A stretch of 64,000 nucleotides of DNA from Isoetes taiwanensis. Taxonomy: Eukaryota; Streptophyta; Lycopodiopsida; Isoetales; Isoetaceae. Under the pieces are notes generated by a model. That model saw only the letters and a list, made by a program, of their open reading frames with translations. It searched no databases and was not told the origin of the DNA. Shown here piece after piece: positions 11,100 to 23,364 of the stretch. How positions within the stretch are numbered: position 1 is the first letter of the stretch; each line of letters begins with the position of its first letter. The position numbers and the translations under genes are program-made. The DNA is taken from NCBI GenBank assembly GCA_021234155.1, contig JAJEKV010000075.1:6028908-6092907 (forward strand). Reading direction: 5' to 3'.

Positions 11100-11659
11100 G
11101 TAAGTTTGCGTCTGCGAACTTGGATGGGGTTTGCTTCATATTGTTTTGGACGATGTGCATTTTTGCTGTTTCTATTCTTCCAGGGTACCTCCGATCAGGG
11201 TTTTTCATTCAACTCCGCTTCTTAGTTCATTTTTGAGCATGCAAAGGAGCTTGAGCATACAGGGTCAATGCATGGTTCTCTTAGAATAATATTCTTATTT
11301 AGATATCTGCATCCGTTGTTTCTTTGGGGTTTCAGATCCATGTGATGCCTCCGTTGAAAACAAGTAGAACAATAAGCGTCTGGAAGAAGTTAACTTTAGA
11401 CCTTCCGGATTGCTTTCGAAGGTATAACAATTTTTTGCTTATCTATTCATGGGTGGACATTCAACCCATCGTTGTACTCAATATAATGTCAAAACTAGCT
11501 CTTAGCGAGGTTGTTAGCAAACTATCCTAAAATTGGGCAAGATGGGTAAAGCCTCTCTCTTGCGGTTAGACATAGGAGAATATTTTGAACCATGGAGTTC
11601 TGTGTTAGGGTGATTTTGCTTGCAGGAGAAGCTTATGGTATGGAGGATGCATGGCAGAT

Positions 11660-12340
<681 letters not shown>

Positions 12341-12378
12341 TACTATTTTGCCCTTTTCTAAGTCTGAATTGTGTTGGA

Positions 12379-12590
12379 GATGCCCAAATGCTTAACATGT
12401 CGCAGTGAGCTGCCAATGTCTGGAGATGTTACCCCATCTTTGCAAGTCCATTCGTTTCCTATTGGTACCTGTGGTCTAAATCTAGGTTGTTTTTTCAGAT
12501 GCCCCAAATGCTTAACATGTCATAGCAAGCTGGTATTGTCTGAAGATTTTATCCCATCTTTGCACTCCATTGTTTTGTATAGGTACATAT
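12379..12590. repeat. 119-bp tandem duplication
   Basis: Units start at 12,379 and 12,498 with GATGCCC(C)AAATGCTTAACA. Both contain a CCCATCTTTGCA block and end near GGTAC. One frame reads PKCLTCRSEL in the first unit and PKCLTCHSKL in the second, but start codon, splice sites and homology are missing, so no gene is called. Confidence 0.8.
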
Positions 12591-12763
12591 TACATCGTTT
12601 GAGATTTAGCTTAGCAACTTACCAAATTGTGAAGTTAAACTTATCAACTTACAAAACATTCTTGATTGCATCTGTTTTTCATGGAAGTAAATGCTCATCA
12701 GACAACCTTAGGTCTCTCAGGCAACATGCATAAATTTTCTAGCTTTATCCTTCTAGCTTTTGC

Positions 12764-12779
12764 AACACACATAGACCTA
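12764..12779. repeat. Left target-site duplication of LINE-B
   Basis: AACACACATAGACCTA, identical to 15,762-15,777 just after the LINE-B poly(A) tail. Confidence 0.9.
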
Positions 12780-15761
12780 GAACATGCTTCATCTCAACAA
12801 CATGGTATGCGCAGAATTGTTGAGGCTTTGGCAAATGTCAAGATTTTTGCGAAAAGGTGGGGAGCGCAACGAGTTCGTGAAGAAAAAGAGACATTAAGTA
12901 AGTTATATGCTGAATTAGAGGAGCTTAAGAAAGTGGGTACAGACTCTTTTAGATTGAAACGGGTTATTGATGCTATTCGTGGTCTTGAAGTGGCCCAAAT
13001 TCAATCAGCACGAGTTAAATCTGGATTAACCTGGCTGAAAGATGGAGATCGTTGTAGTAAGCTGTTTTTTAGAGCTTCAAAGCAGAAGAGGTATGCAGCT
13101 ACTATGCACTCTTTATCTCTGCCGGATGGGAGGGTAATGACAGAGCCAAATGAGATTAAGCAGTCCCTTACTCAATACTTTGAAACTTTTTTTAAGGTCA
13201 AACACTTGCCTCATGAAGATGTAATGCAGGATATTGTGCTTTCTAAGGTTCATGCAATTCTTTCACAAGAGGAATCTCAATTGTTAGAGGCACCACTTTC
13301 CATGTCTGAATTGCGAGCAGCAACATTTGAGTTGGCTTCAGATAAATGTCCAGGTATGGATGGTATCCCTGTAGATTTTTTTAAAAGGTATTGGGAATGG
13401 ACGTCAGTAAGCATTATGGAGGCCTACAAAGATTTGTGTACTTCACATCAATTTGATAGGATTTTGAATACGGGTTTGATTTCTCTTATTCCTAAAGTGA
13501 AAGAACCTGTGAGCATTCATGATTTGCACTCAATAACTCTTCTATCTACTATCTATAAAATTATTGCAAAAGCCTATGCAGAAAGACTTAAACAGGTTTT
13601 GGGATTGAGAATAGATGCGGCTCAGTCAGGCTTTCTTCCAGGTCGGCAAATTTTTCATAATATAGTGGCAGCATATGAAGGAGTTCATTGGGCCCAATGT
13701 TTAGGTCAAAATCTTCTATATTTAAAATTGGATTTTGCTAAAGCTTATGATAGTGTGAAGTGGACTTTCTTGGATGCCATGCTTTTGAAATTGGGATTTG
13801 GGTCTGGTTTCCGATCTATGATGCAAAAAATGTTGATTTACGCTAAGGGGTAGTAATCTTGTATCATGGAGAACCATTGGTGCCTTTTCCAATTGAACAT
13901 GGAATAAGGCAAGGTTGCCCTTTAGCTCCTTTTTTGTTTACTATAGTGGCAGAAGGACTTTCACAACTATTGCATGAGGCTGAAAAGGATGGTTTGGTAA
14001 AGGGATTATTATTGGAGGAAGGTGAACAGGATTTGGTTAATCAGTTTGCAGACGATACCTTCTTGCTAGTGGATGGTGAAGAGAATAATGTGCAGATAAT
14101 CAAAAAGATTTTGGATATATTTTCAATTGCATCTGGTTGTCTCCTTAATTGGGCTAAGTGTAGTGCTTTATGGGTGGGGAAAGAAGCAGTTGCACATTTT
14201 TTATATGAGTATGCCTAGAAGGTTGTTGTACCATCTGCAAAGACAAAGCTTCTAGGAGTCCCCTTTGGTTTAGATATTGACATGAATGAAGCATGGGATG
14301 AAATTATCTTAAATTTACAAAGGCAACTGATTTGGTGGAGAGGTTCAAAGTTATCCTTGGCAGGTAGAATTCAAGTAGCTAAGTCAGTATTGAACAATAC
14401 GCATATTTATTTGGTTTCGGTTCTATTGGCTCCAGCTTCTAAGTTTGCAGAGATAAAAAAGATTGTAAGAGATTTTGTCTGGTGTACCGATCAAGGAGGC
14501 ACGGAAGAAATGTATGTTGTTTAAACAACAAGGAGGACTTGGTATGTTGGATCTTTCTTTACAGGGTAAGGTCTTAGCTTCTAAGCTATTGTTCAGTTTG
14601 TTGAAAGATGATTGTGCATCACCAGGTATGAAGTTACTTAAACAATCAGTAAAGAAGTGTATGGTTTTTCATAAGCGAGGTGTGAGAATTGAGCTCCCTT
14701 GGGCATTGTTATATCCATTGAAAGCTTCTTCACATGCCTCTCCAGCAGGTGATTACATTTGATTGGGAAGCTTGTCTCCAGGCATCTTCCCCCTTTCTGT
14801 GGTTGCCTTTGTATACTCATGGACAAGTACACCCAGTTGTAGAATTTATGCATGCGCATTCCCAAGCGAGGTGGAGGAGAGCAGGTATTATTTCTATTGA
14901 ACAGTGGTATTTTGGTATTGACATTGCTCCTTGGCAATGGTTTCAGGAGACATATGGGTTGATGGATAAAGATATCAGTATATGGGCTTATGTAGCAAGT
15001 GCTCTTCCTCTAATTAAGAATAGAATAGAATAGGTGGGTAACAAGAGATGCTGGAACTTTGTTCAAGGTATTAAAGAAGGCAATAAGCTAGTAAGTTCAT
15101 GCTACAGATTGCTTACCTCCTCAAATACTTTATCACCTTCTCGAAAATGGCACTTACAGACTTTGCCTTCTCAATGGCAATCCATCTGGAACCTTGTTTG
15201 GTCTAAATATAACCCTCCAAAGGTAAATGTTCTACTTTGGCAGGTGATTCATCGCTCTTTGAGAGTTAATGAGATGGTTCATCGCTTTAAGCCGGGAGTA
15301 AGCCCACTTTACCCAATGTGTGAGCGGTGCATTGAAACATTAGAGCACTGTTTATATTTGTGTGTAGAGCTGAGTAGTCTTCGGTCCTGGCTGCATTCTC
15401 TTTTTGGAGTATCTTTGGATAGTCAACACTTTCTTTTGGATATTTATCCAAATCAGTGGACTGCTTCTAAAAGGATTGCATTTCACATGGCAAAGTCTTG
15501 GCTAATATGGAGTGTATGGAAGCGAAGGCGAAGAAATGTCTTTTATGATAAGCATATTTCTTCTCAGGTGGTGCTTCAAGAAATTTGTAAGAAGTTGTAT
15601 AATTGCTTTCAGATCTCCAATTGGCCTGATCGTATTAAAATTCCAATATGGAGTGATCATCTAAAAGTGATTGATGCTTTAGGGATATTTCTTACTTCTG
15701 GAAGTACTTTGTAATATTTTGAGTGTATAATATGAAGTAAAACACGTTCTTCAAAAAAAAA
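12780..15761 (+). mobile_element. LINE-B: 5'-truncated plant LINE with poly(A) and 16-bp TSD
   Basis: The element lies between perfect 16-bp direct repeats and ends in a run of A after GTTCTTC. It starts inside ORF2, downstream of the endonuclease, as expected when target-primed reverse transcription stops early. It carries the W-GD linker, the full reverse transcriptase and the zf-RVT domain. A perfect duplication suggests a fairly recent insertion, although the ORF has several lesions. An ATG-initiated frame that begins at 12,666 is a chance fusion of host flank and LINE. Confidence 0.93.
12822..15714 (+). pseudogene. LINE-B ORF2: reverse transcriptase and zf-RVT
   Basis: Recognisable in order: SGLTWLKDGDRCSKLFF linker (about 13,020-13,072), KCPGMDGIPVDFFK, LISLIPKVKEP, SGFLPGRQIFHNI, LDFAKAYDSV (motif A with the first catalytic Asp, 13,728-13,757), GIRQGCPLAPFLF (motif B, about 13,900-13,940), QFADDTFLLV (motif C with both catalytic Asp, about 14,042-14,071), and SGCLLNWAKCSALW. 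After the thumb the zf-RVT region reads VNVLLWQVIHRSLRV, then CERCIETLEHCLYLC. Lesions are a stop and frameshift at 13,851-13,859, a stop at 14,216, frameshifts near 14,500 and 14,745 and a stop at 15,031. It would copy LINE RNA at the nicked target but cannot now be made intact. Confidence 0.92.
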
Positions 15762-15777
15762 AACACACATAGACCTA
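15762..15777. repeat. Right target-site duplication of LINE-B
   Basis: AACACACATAGACCTA, identical to 12,764-12,779. Confidence 0.9.
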
Positions 15778-18700
15778 CATCTTGCAGAGCAGGGTATAAA
15801 AGAGTGGCAATTAATCGCCAAATAGCGATTTTTTAGAGGTTAAGAAAAAAAACATGGCGAAACTTTATAAGGAAGTTTTTTTTGAAAACAAAAGGGATTC
15901 GCCGCTTCGAAAGGGGCAAATTTGGGCAGGCCATAAATTTCGCCGAGCTCAGTTGTAGAGTAGGTAAGCAAAGTCGCCATTCCCAGCGATGGATTATTGC
16001 ATCTTGGATATGCCAAATCGCCATTCATTTTGAATTCGTAAGTCTCTCTGATATAGGAATCATTATTGAGAAACAACTGGCAAAACTTTGTAAAGCGAAA
16101 GAGGAAAGGCTAGTGAGAAGTAGACTCAGGTATACTTCTTCAGTCGTTTCTTCCAAATGCAGTTTTATAACACTTAGAACTAGATTTTGATGCCGTAGAT
16201 TTTCGTATTGTGGATTTTACCTCAAGACTTTTATGTTTCAGAGTTATGCATAGACTGATCCATGGAATTTACCATATCATATGCTTGCAGCCTGCAAATC
16301 GAGCTGTTATAATTGATACAACGAATGGTTATGTAGTTGCAATAGGTCGTGATTAAACCAGGAGATCAAATCTATAAATATTCAGGCTCAAAGATGCAAT
16401 GCTTTTTCCCCCCAATTTGACTCAAAATTCGGTATCCAGGAATGTGCAAGTTAATCATGCATCACTTAAGATGTGCCATGATAGAAGAGCCCTGCATTAT
16501 TTTGTAGTGCCCTGCAATGCTAAGAGAAAGTGTCAGCCAACATCAAATTGATTTAGCATATGAAGATACTGCATGCTCGTTAATCATAGATTGCAAATCC
16601 CTTTCATATGATTAGAAATTTATACATTTAGCTGTGAATTGTGCCTCTGTATTACGCTCTCCAAAACAAGAAAGCTTTGGTTGGTATCCTTTCTTATACT
16701 CTTTATACAGTTAGTTCATTGTATTGCTATGTTATTTCATTTTTTTCGTAAGCACGATGAAGTTAAATATGCGTATGGATGATTAGAATTGTTAAAGAAG
16801 AAACTGAGAAGGCATAGATGATGGTGCAAATGATATTGCTGTGATTCATGAAGCTTGAATCAGCAGTGTGGCAGGCATGAAGGTTTGAACCATTTTTTAT
16901 TTTCTTGTTAAGCTTTTTATTGTTATATTGCTAGAAAGCATGCAAAGCATCAATGATGTTACTTCTGTATGGTTATTATGACATAATAATTGAACATGTA
17001 ATAAGTTATATTCTTATTTCCAGGCTGTTATGGCCAGTGACTTCTTTACACCTCAATTTAGATTCCTCGAATGTTTGCTTATTATTCATGGGCACTGGTG
17101 CTAGAAACGTATAGCTCAAATGGTACATTTTATTATTCTGTCACAAACAGAACTTGCATTTCTGTCTAAACTTGCTTATTAGAGACATCACATGTCTCTA
17201 TAAAATAGGTATATTTTTCTTCTATAGGAACATCACATGTGGTCTTATAATGTTCTATTATGAGACATTTATTGATGGTCAGGTATTGTGAAAGCTGGAA
17301 TATGTACTCCAAGTTGTTGTTCTGGTCATTGCAACTCTAATGAATGTATGGTTCTTCCTATTTCTGATGTCTGGCATACCATTACAGTGTATACGAATGG
17401 CCACAGAGAGATCTTTGCTTGCCTTGCTTGCATAAGGATGATTAAACGGTGTGGAGTTCATGCTTTTGATCCAAATTGTCATGTGAGTTGCGGCCGGCTG
17501 GTTCCAAGTTTTGTCCAAGTGGCATTGAATGTCGTCTATGATTTTTGTCGTTAAAATATTCTGATTTGAATTTGCAGTTTCAATTGTTGCCCTTATGGAT
17601 AAAATGCATGTATTTGCAGTGCACTTTCTTTGGTATATTGTATAACTTTGAGCACGCATTTTGGAGCAAGATTTTAAGAAGCTTGCAGAAACCTCTATGT
17701 CATATCTGTTGTAATGAAAGAAGGCAATCATGCTAGTGAGTTTGAGTTATAACATGACCAATTGTCTGTAGTTTAGAACACTTTAACGAGTGTTTCCATG
17801 TCATTTAGTATGTAATGTAGCAGTGGAGTTACTTGTTTTACCTTCTCTAGATATTTCTGTAATTCATGGTTTTATTGCACTGAATAAAACAATTTCGCCC
17901 TAAGGTTTTAGTGGCTTCTGAAATGACAATGCAAGCAAGACTTTATCCAAGGCTCTCCAACATATCTAGCGCAATGCACATGGTGGTTATCTTAATTTCT
18001 TCACAATCAGCCCAAACGCTGTTTCATTTTGAACTTTTGAAACTGTTGTACAAAGTTCAGTTCAAAACATTTGGTATACTATGTTGCCTTCATAAAGGTA
18101 TTGATGTTCCCAATACGGCGGATGCCAAACCAAGTAATTTCTATTGTCCTAAGGTAATTTTCTACATGGGGGACTCTCTCTGATACTAGAAAGGTATTAC
18201 ACCAAACATCTAGATACAACGAATAGCATTTTTGAGCATCCAGATCAAGGGGAAAAAAAAATAAGCCATTAAAATCGCAAGAAGGATAATTTTACATGTT
18301 GAAAAATATCAACTTTAGCCAAAGTGAAAAAATAAACAAGGGCTTTACTCAACCAAGTTTAGCCAAATAAAAATATAAAATCTTTTCATTTTATATAAGT
18401 TTAGCCAACCTAATTTTTAATAATAAAGTTCGAAGGCCCTTAAAATTTACCCTGCTTGCAGAGAATTGTTCTATGCATACAAATATCATGTCATATATAA
18501 AAAATAACTGATGAAACTAAAATAGAGCGGTGGTATATGCAGTAGAAGGGTGTTGAGATATTCATCAAATAAGAGGATCAAAAGTCTCTTCTTTGCTTTG
18601 CACTATTTTGTTGTTTGCCCACATTATTACTATTTGACCAGAATATGTGAGCATTCTAGAAGCTTAAGGACTGGAATGACTGGCAAATGGTGTATGTATG

Positions 18701-19315
18701 TGTTATATGACTGTTTTTTTCCCTTTTTTTGTTTTTATTATAGCTAACTATTTAGCTCAGTGTGACTTTAGATATGATGAATATAAGATCATTGATTGCT
18801 AGAACTGAACATAATTGTAGGTAATATTGGTGACTGCAATTGGTATTTGGAAGCCATCAGCTGTAAGCCCTCCTTAAAGTTAGTTTATATATTCATACAA
18901 TCATTCTCCTTTATTTTCTCCTTAATCTTCTTCTTATTTGCAAGTAACATGGTTGCAAACAGACTTGTTCACATCGTTTTTAGCTTTCAAATCCTGATGA
19001 TGCAACACTAGTTGGACACTCTCACATCACATGTTCACTAAGAACCTCTGCCTAAGAACCTCTGCCTGTAAAATATTTGCTTGCTTGATAATATCTCTGT
19101 TGATCTGCAAAATATTTGCTTGCTTAATAATATCTCTGTTGATTTGCCTATCTGCTTTAAGTTGTTCTAGTTTGGACTGCTTTAAGTTGTTCCAATTTGT
19201 TCTGTTTGCTTTAAGTTGTTCCAGTTTGTTCTATTTGAGACAATGACACGAACTAGTTTTTTTATATTCTCCGTTGTCAATGAACATGCATCATTGTTTT
19301 TCATCCTTGTCATTG
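15778..19315. other. Gene-poor intergenic DNA
   Basis: A TATA-like string (GGGTATAAAAGAG, 15,792-15,804) is followed by a perfect hairpin, AATCGC-CAAATA-GCGATT (15,813-15,830), then an open stretch (15,882-16,190) without recognisable domains. A cysteine-rich 88-codon ORF at 17,288-17,554 (12 Cys) has no homology I know and no supporting splice or promoter context. The rest is AT-rich with only short ORFs. Tandem repeats at 19,030-19,235 are listed separately. Confidence 0.4.
19032..19238. repeat. Cluster of short tandem duplications
   Basis: Three unit types follow each other. TAAGAACCTCTGCC is repeated twice, AAAATATTTGCTTGCTT-AATATCTCTGTTGAT-TGC twice, and GCTTTAAGTTGTTC-AGTTTG about three times with small changes. 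Each looks like replication slippage. Confidence 0.8.
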
Positions 19316-19602
19316 CCCTTTGGTTTGGGTGCATATTCACACGAGGGGTGACTCCGGGCAACGAGAGCTGTTGGATAGGCATATTCACCCCTTATTCCTT
19401 AATCTACACCGTACGTAAAGTTCCTCGTTTGTGGGGTATGCAAGTACAAAATTTGCTATACTGTATAACAAGATTCGCATAATACTATAAGATTTCAAGC
19501 GGAATACTATATGGTGTTGATTTTGTACGTGCAAAATATAATTATGAGGGCTCTCGCTGCCCTACGTCACCCCTCGTGTGAATATGCACCCAAACCAAAG
19601 GG
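19316..19602. mobile_element. MITE-like element with 53-bp terminal inverted repeats
   Basis: The left end CCCTTTGGTTTGGGTGCATA (from 19,316) reappears inverted at the right end (to 19,602). The two 53-base arms (19,316-19,368 and 19,550-19,602) differ at only a few positions near the inner end. The 181-bp middle is non-coding and AT-rich. No target-site duplication is visible, so the superfamily is not assigned. A fold-back insertion or an inverted duplication is the alternative. Confidence 0.7.
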
Positions 19603-20623
19603 GGTTTTAGGGGGATTTTAATCTAAAAGTGTTGGATGTAATGGTTTATGTGAATTAATGTTAATGATAGTTATGTGGGTTGTTTTAAAAAAAAAAATTT
19701 GGGCCCTTCGGGCCCTAACAAAAACAAACACAGGTAAAATTTAAGAGTCTAAATTATTAATTACTAAGAAGCTTGGATATTGTAGTTGAACACATGTAGT
19801 GAATGTAGGGTATAACGAATGTAATGTGGAATGTGGGATTAATCATTTATTAACATTGGAAAATACTTAGTTCATAAACCAGTCCACAAGTTTATGCTCT
19901 TCCCATAAGAGGTCCACGTGCTACTTTTGGCAAACTTTTGGCCAGAAGATGCAAAGCATGTGGAGATGTGTTGGTGTATGTATTGCAACGATTTATATGG
20001 TAGTTGCCAACAAGGAATGTCTGAGTCCATGCATGCCCCTTCAAAAGTAAACTATAACAAGAGTTAAAGATAATAATTCTAAATAAGTGAAAAGATGATT
20101 CTTACAAGGAAGAAATGCCCAAATGAGATTTAACCAAATGCTTCACCATCACATTTTACTATGATTGAGATCTCACCAAATGCTTCACCATCTAGTTACT
20201 AATAAATACAACTAATGTTTTGACCATATTGAACAGATACTGCTAAGTTGAGAGAGCTGTCTTCTTATAAATGATTTGTTTTACAATAAAAGCAAATAAC
20301 ATAACACTTTTTTGTTGGAGAAGATATACTGCTCAGTATCATTGCAAAGCATACGAGATGATGTTACTTTATGAAACTCTCTGATCCATATCCTGTTTGT
20401 AATATGAATTTGTGGCAATGTGGAATATTGCCTATCTCGAAAAAAAAAAGAAAGCTGTGGAAGTTGTTACAGATGATTATTCTTATTTTGAGAACTCACA
20501 ATAAAATCAGGTATCCATCCATATCCTATGGCAATATTAGCTAATCTAAGGAGCGAGCAGCGAGAATGCTTGTTTACATATTTAATGTAGGAAGAGCTAA
20601 AAGAAATATAATGCACCTGGTTA
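19603..20623. other. Intergenic DNA
   Basis: No gene seen. Contains a 5-bp-stem GC palindrome (GGGCCCTTCGGGCCC, 19,701-19,715) just after an A-run, and a locally repeated CTTCACCATC motif near 20,140-20,190. Confidence 0.4.
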
Positions 20624-21445
20624 TGATTCATGGCCAAATTTGCTTGCTTTAAAAGACCCCTAGATCATGACCAAGCACTTATTTTAAGCAAGCAAACACA
20701 AGAACAATATATTTACCAGAATATGGCCATCGGTTTCTACTTTTACGGTACCGTCACGCATACAAAACCCTGTTTTACAACTATATATTCAAGCTGCTTT
20801 TCGACCTTTGCTGCTCACTGCCGGAACCTCTAAATTTGGATTTAGATGTAGACAAAATGGCTTCGCTTACGGATCACACAAGAGCGGTGCAAAATGGAAA
20901 TCAAACACGAAGTTGACTATAGCGTGAGGTAGGTAGCGGCTGGCGGCAAATCCGGACTCCATCTTTGCATCGAGTATGATTCATGGCTAAATTTGCTTGC
21001 TTTAAAAGACCCCCGGATCCTGTTATTAGCGGTACAAAAACCAAGCACTTATTTTAAGCAAGCAAACATAAGAAGAATAGATTTACCAAAATATGGCCAT
21101 CGGGTTTCTACTTCACGTTACGCAACTATATATTCAATTGCTTGACCTTTGCTTTCATGTTGAACCATACAAAACCAAAATGGCATGTTTCGATCACACA
21201 ACTGCAATATATTCAATTGACTATAACGTGAGGTAACGCTGGCGGCAAATTGACCTTTGATTCTGGCTAAATTTGCTTGCTTTAAAAACCTCTATTTGGA
21301 ACCGGATTTTGTAGACAAAATAGGAATATGGCCATCGGCGGATCACACAAAAGCAACTATAAAATGCAAATCGAACACCAAGTTGACTATAACTTTGAGA
21401 TCACACAAAGCTGTGCAAAATGCAAATCGAACACCAAGGACTCCA
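20624..21445. repeat. Degenerate tandem array, three units of about 353, 281 and 190 bp
   Basis: Units begin TGATTCATGGC(C/T)AAATT at 20,624, TGATTCATGGCTAAATT at 20,977, and TGATTCTGGCTAAATT at 21,258. Shared blocks include TTTGCTTGCTTTAAAA, TATTTTAAGCAAGCAAAC, ATATGGCCATCGG and GTTGACTATA. Later units have lost internal blocks. Within unit 3 a further block (TGCAAATCGAACACCAAG) is doubled. No gene is evident. Confidence 0.75.
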
Positions 21446-22713
21446 TCTTTGCACTCCAAATCCGATACAAGTACCTCAATCATCCAATGCCATATCCATC
21501 TTTGTGCGATGCAAGATCCTCACTCGGCCCATTTGCCAAATCCGGACTTCAAATCCGATTACGAGTCTTCGGCCATTATAGCATGAAAAAATCCAATCGA
21601 TTTATCGGTTTATACGTATCACGAGTCCGCTTACAAGAAGCAGAAACCCTAAAATATTTTTACACTTGAGCTTGCATATCTAGCATAAACCAGAAGATCA
21701 TGAGCAGGTGAATCGGCCAGCAAGCAGAATCGGCAGCAACTTGTGAAGATCTTGAAACCCTAGCAAAAGGGTTCGATGTTTGCATGCCTTTTCGGCCCCT
21801 TAAAAAAAATAATTAATACCAAAATTAGACTATGGTCTATGCAAACGAGATGAATTTAATTACAACCGTACGATTCTGCCTCTTATAAAAAATCAATGGC
21901 CAAGAAACGATGCACTCTAGAAATACTATTTAGTACACATAGATGAATACAGCCACCAAATCATAGGAAAACCTTAGCAAAAAATGTATAAAAACGCAAA
22001 AAAAACCCCCTGTCATTATGCTACATATTGTAGAGAATGTCTAGACAAACCAAACCATCTGATATTGTAGTGTTGCTCCCGAGGGTCCTAAGCACACCAA
22101 ACCATCTGATACAAGATTATCATGACAGGCCTAGTATATTTACTTGTGTGCATTAGCTTTTGCAATGAATAAATAAAAACTTGAACTTGCCACAATTACA
22201 GGAACTTGAATTAACTTGAACTACTTGAGACTTAGGCTTGAGGGACCAGAATTAACTTGAACTACTTGAGACTTAGGTTTGAGCACAGCTTAGTAAAATC
22301 AATAAAATTGAATGCATTAGGTCTTTGTAGTCTTAAATCAATCCTAGATATATTAGGACAACGAGCACCTCGCTGATTCTTTTAAGCAAGGTCAAGGTTA
22401 CTACATATATTATAAGTAAATGCAATGATCCAAGATCCATTATCCAGAATCACATATTTTAGTTTTGGTATTGAAGCCTTTAATACGTATTGAAGAAGCA
22501 CTATCCTGGTGATTGCTTGTCAATGGCCATTAGGCCAGGCCATAGATGATGGACAAATCATACTTCATTTGCATCATGATTGTCTGTCGCCACTACTACA
22601 TTTTCTTCAGGTTCACACTTTTGAATATCTCAGGTCTTCAAAGATTTCAGAATGCAGAATGACAATTTTGACAAGTGTGGGGTGCTTTAAACCTGAACAC
22701 ATAGGCAACATGT
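21446..22713. other. Intergenic DNA with small duplications
   Basis: Continues repeat-like sequence to about 21,660, then AT-rich DNA with no gene. CAAACCATCTGATA occurs twice near 22,050-22,110. The duplication at 22,208 is listed separately. Confidence 0.4.
22208..22283. repeat. 41-bp tandem duplication
   Basis: GAATTAACTTGAACTACTTG followed by AGACTTAGG(C/T)TTGAG starts at 22,208 and again at 22,249. Confidence 0.85.
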
Positions 22714-22895
22714 TCTTCTGGAATACATGTTTGATTTCTTAGAAAGCAAAGTTGTATTCCAGAATACATATTTGCTTTCTTAGAAAATCAAAAGTGTATT
22801 CCGGAATACACTTTTGCATTCTCTGAAAATCCAAAGTGTATTCTGGAATACGTGTTTGTTTTTTAGAAAACCAAAAGTGTATTCCAGAATACAGT
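22714..22895. repeat. Minisatellite, about five 42-bp units with a palindromic core
   Basis: The core GTATTCC(A/G)GAATAC starts at about 22,754, 22,796, 22,838 and 22,879, with a partial unit before them. Between cores each unit carries TTTG(C/T)-TTCT-AGAAAA-C-AAA. The core is itself a palindrome, perfect as GTGTATTCCGGAATACAC at 22,794-22,811. Spacers are near-identical to each other, so this is a tandem repeat and not a CRISPR array. Confidence 0.9.
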
Positions 22896-23364
22896 TTCTT
22901 TTTACATTTTTTTGTGTTCATTTGTTTACTTGATTATTTTCTTGTTTTTTATTCAGCCGATAGAACGTCATAACATGTCAAACATGTTTGATGGAACAAC
23001 TAAACGTAAGGACTTGGGACAAATACCCAGTTGCAACATTTGACAAGCGTATTGTTCAATATGCACCAAATTTTGAGGGTGCCAAATTAATGCAATAAAA
23101 ATTTTTAAAGAAATAATAATTATTTTTTCTTCTCTATTTTGATGTTTTTGATATCTCATTTTCAGAAATTATGTATTCAAGTCTATATTTTGCCATTTTC
23201 AAGAGTGTTTCTTTGAAAAAACAAACTTGTCACTTAACGAGGAAATGAGGGGAAAAAAAATTGAACCTTTTGAAATTCTCAAGTTTATCCAAAAAAGGCC
23301 AATTTTAAGAGCATGGTGTTTTTTCAAAGGGAATCTTTGAAACGGGAGTACTGCAACACTCCCG
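22896..23364. other. Intergenic DNA ending in a perfect hairpin
   Basis: No gene. At 23,340-23,367 a 10-bp stem (AAACGGGAGT / ACTCCCGTTT) with an 8-base loop lies exactly where homology to LINE-C begins. Confidence 0.5.

Noticed and set aside
10979-11420. Two-exon F-box-like gene (MNGMEDIMDLPDMLDK, then IHVMPPLKTSRTIS)
   Set aside because: Splice sites look fair, but the two exons do not keep phase, the F-box resemblance is weak, and the first exon lies in a dispersed repeat.
12666-12821. N-terminal extension of the LINE-B ORF
   Set aside because: It crosses the left target-site duplication, so the upstream codons are host flank joined by chance to LINE sequence.
15880-16060. Third copy of the AT-rich segment found at 6944 and 10,803, inverted
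   Set aside because: Shares only a TTTGCCCCTTTCG-like string and low-complexity runs; block order does not match.
19701-19715. GC palindrome GGGCCCTTCGGGCCC as a terminator
   Set aside because: No bacterial-type gene or transcript context in a plant nuclear genome; the stem is only five base pairs.
22714-22895. CRISPR-like array of palindromic repeats
   Set aside because: Spacers are nearly identical, the DNA is eukaryotic and no cas genes exist nearby; it is a minisatellite.
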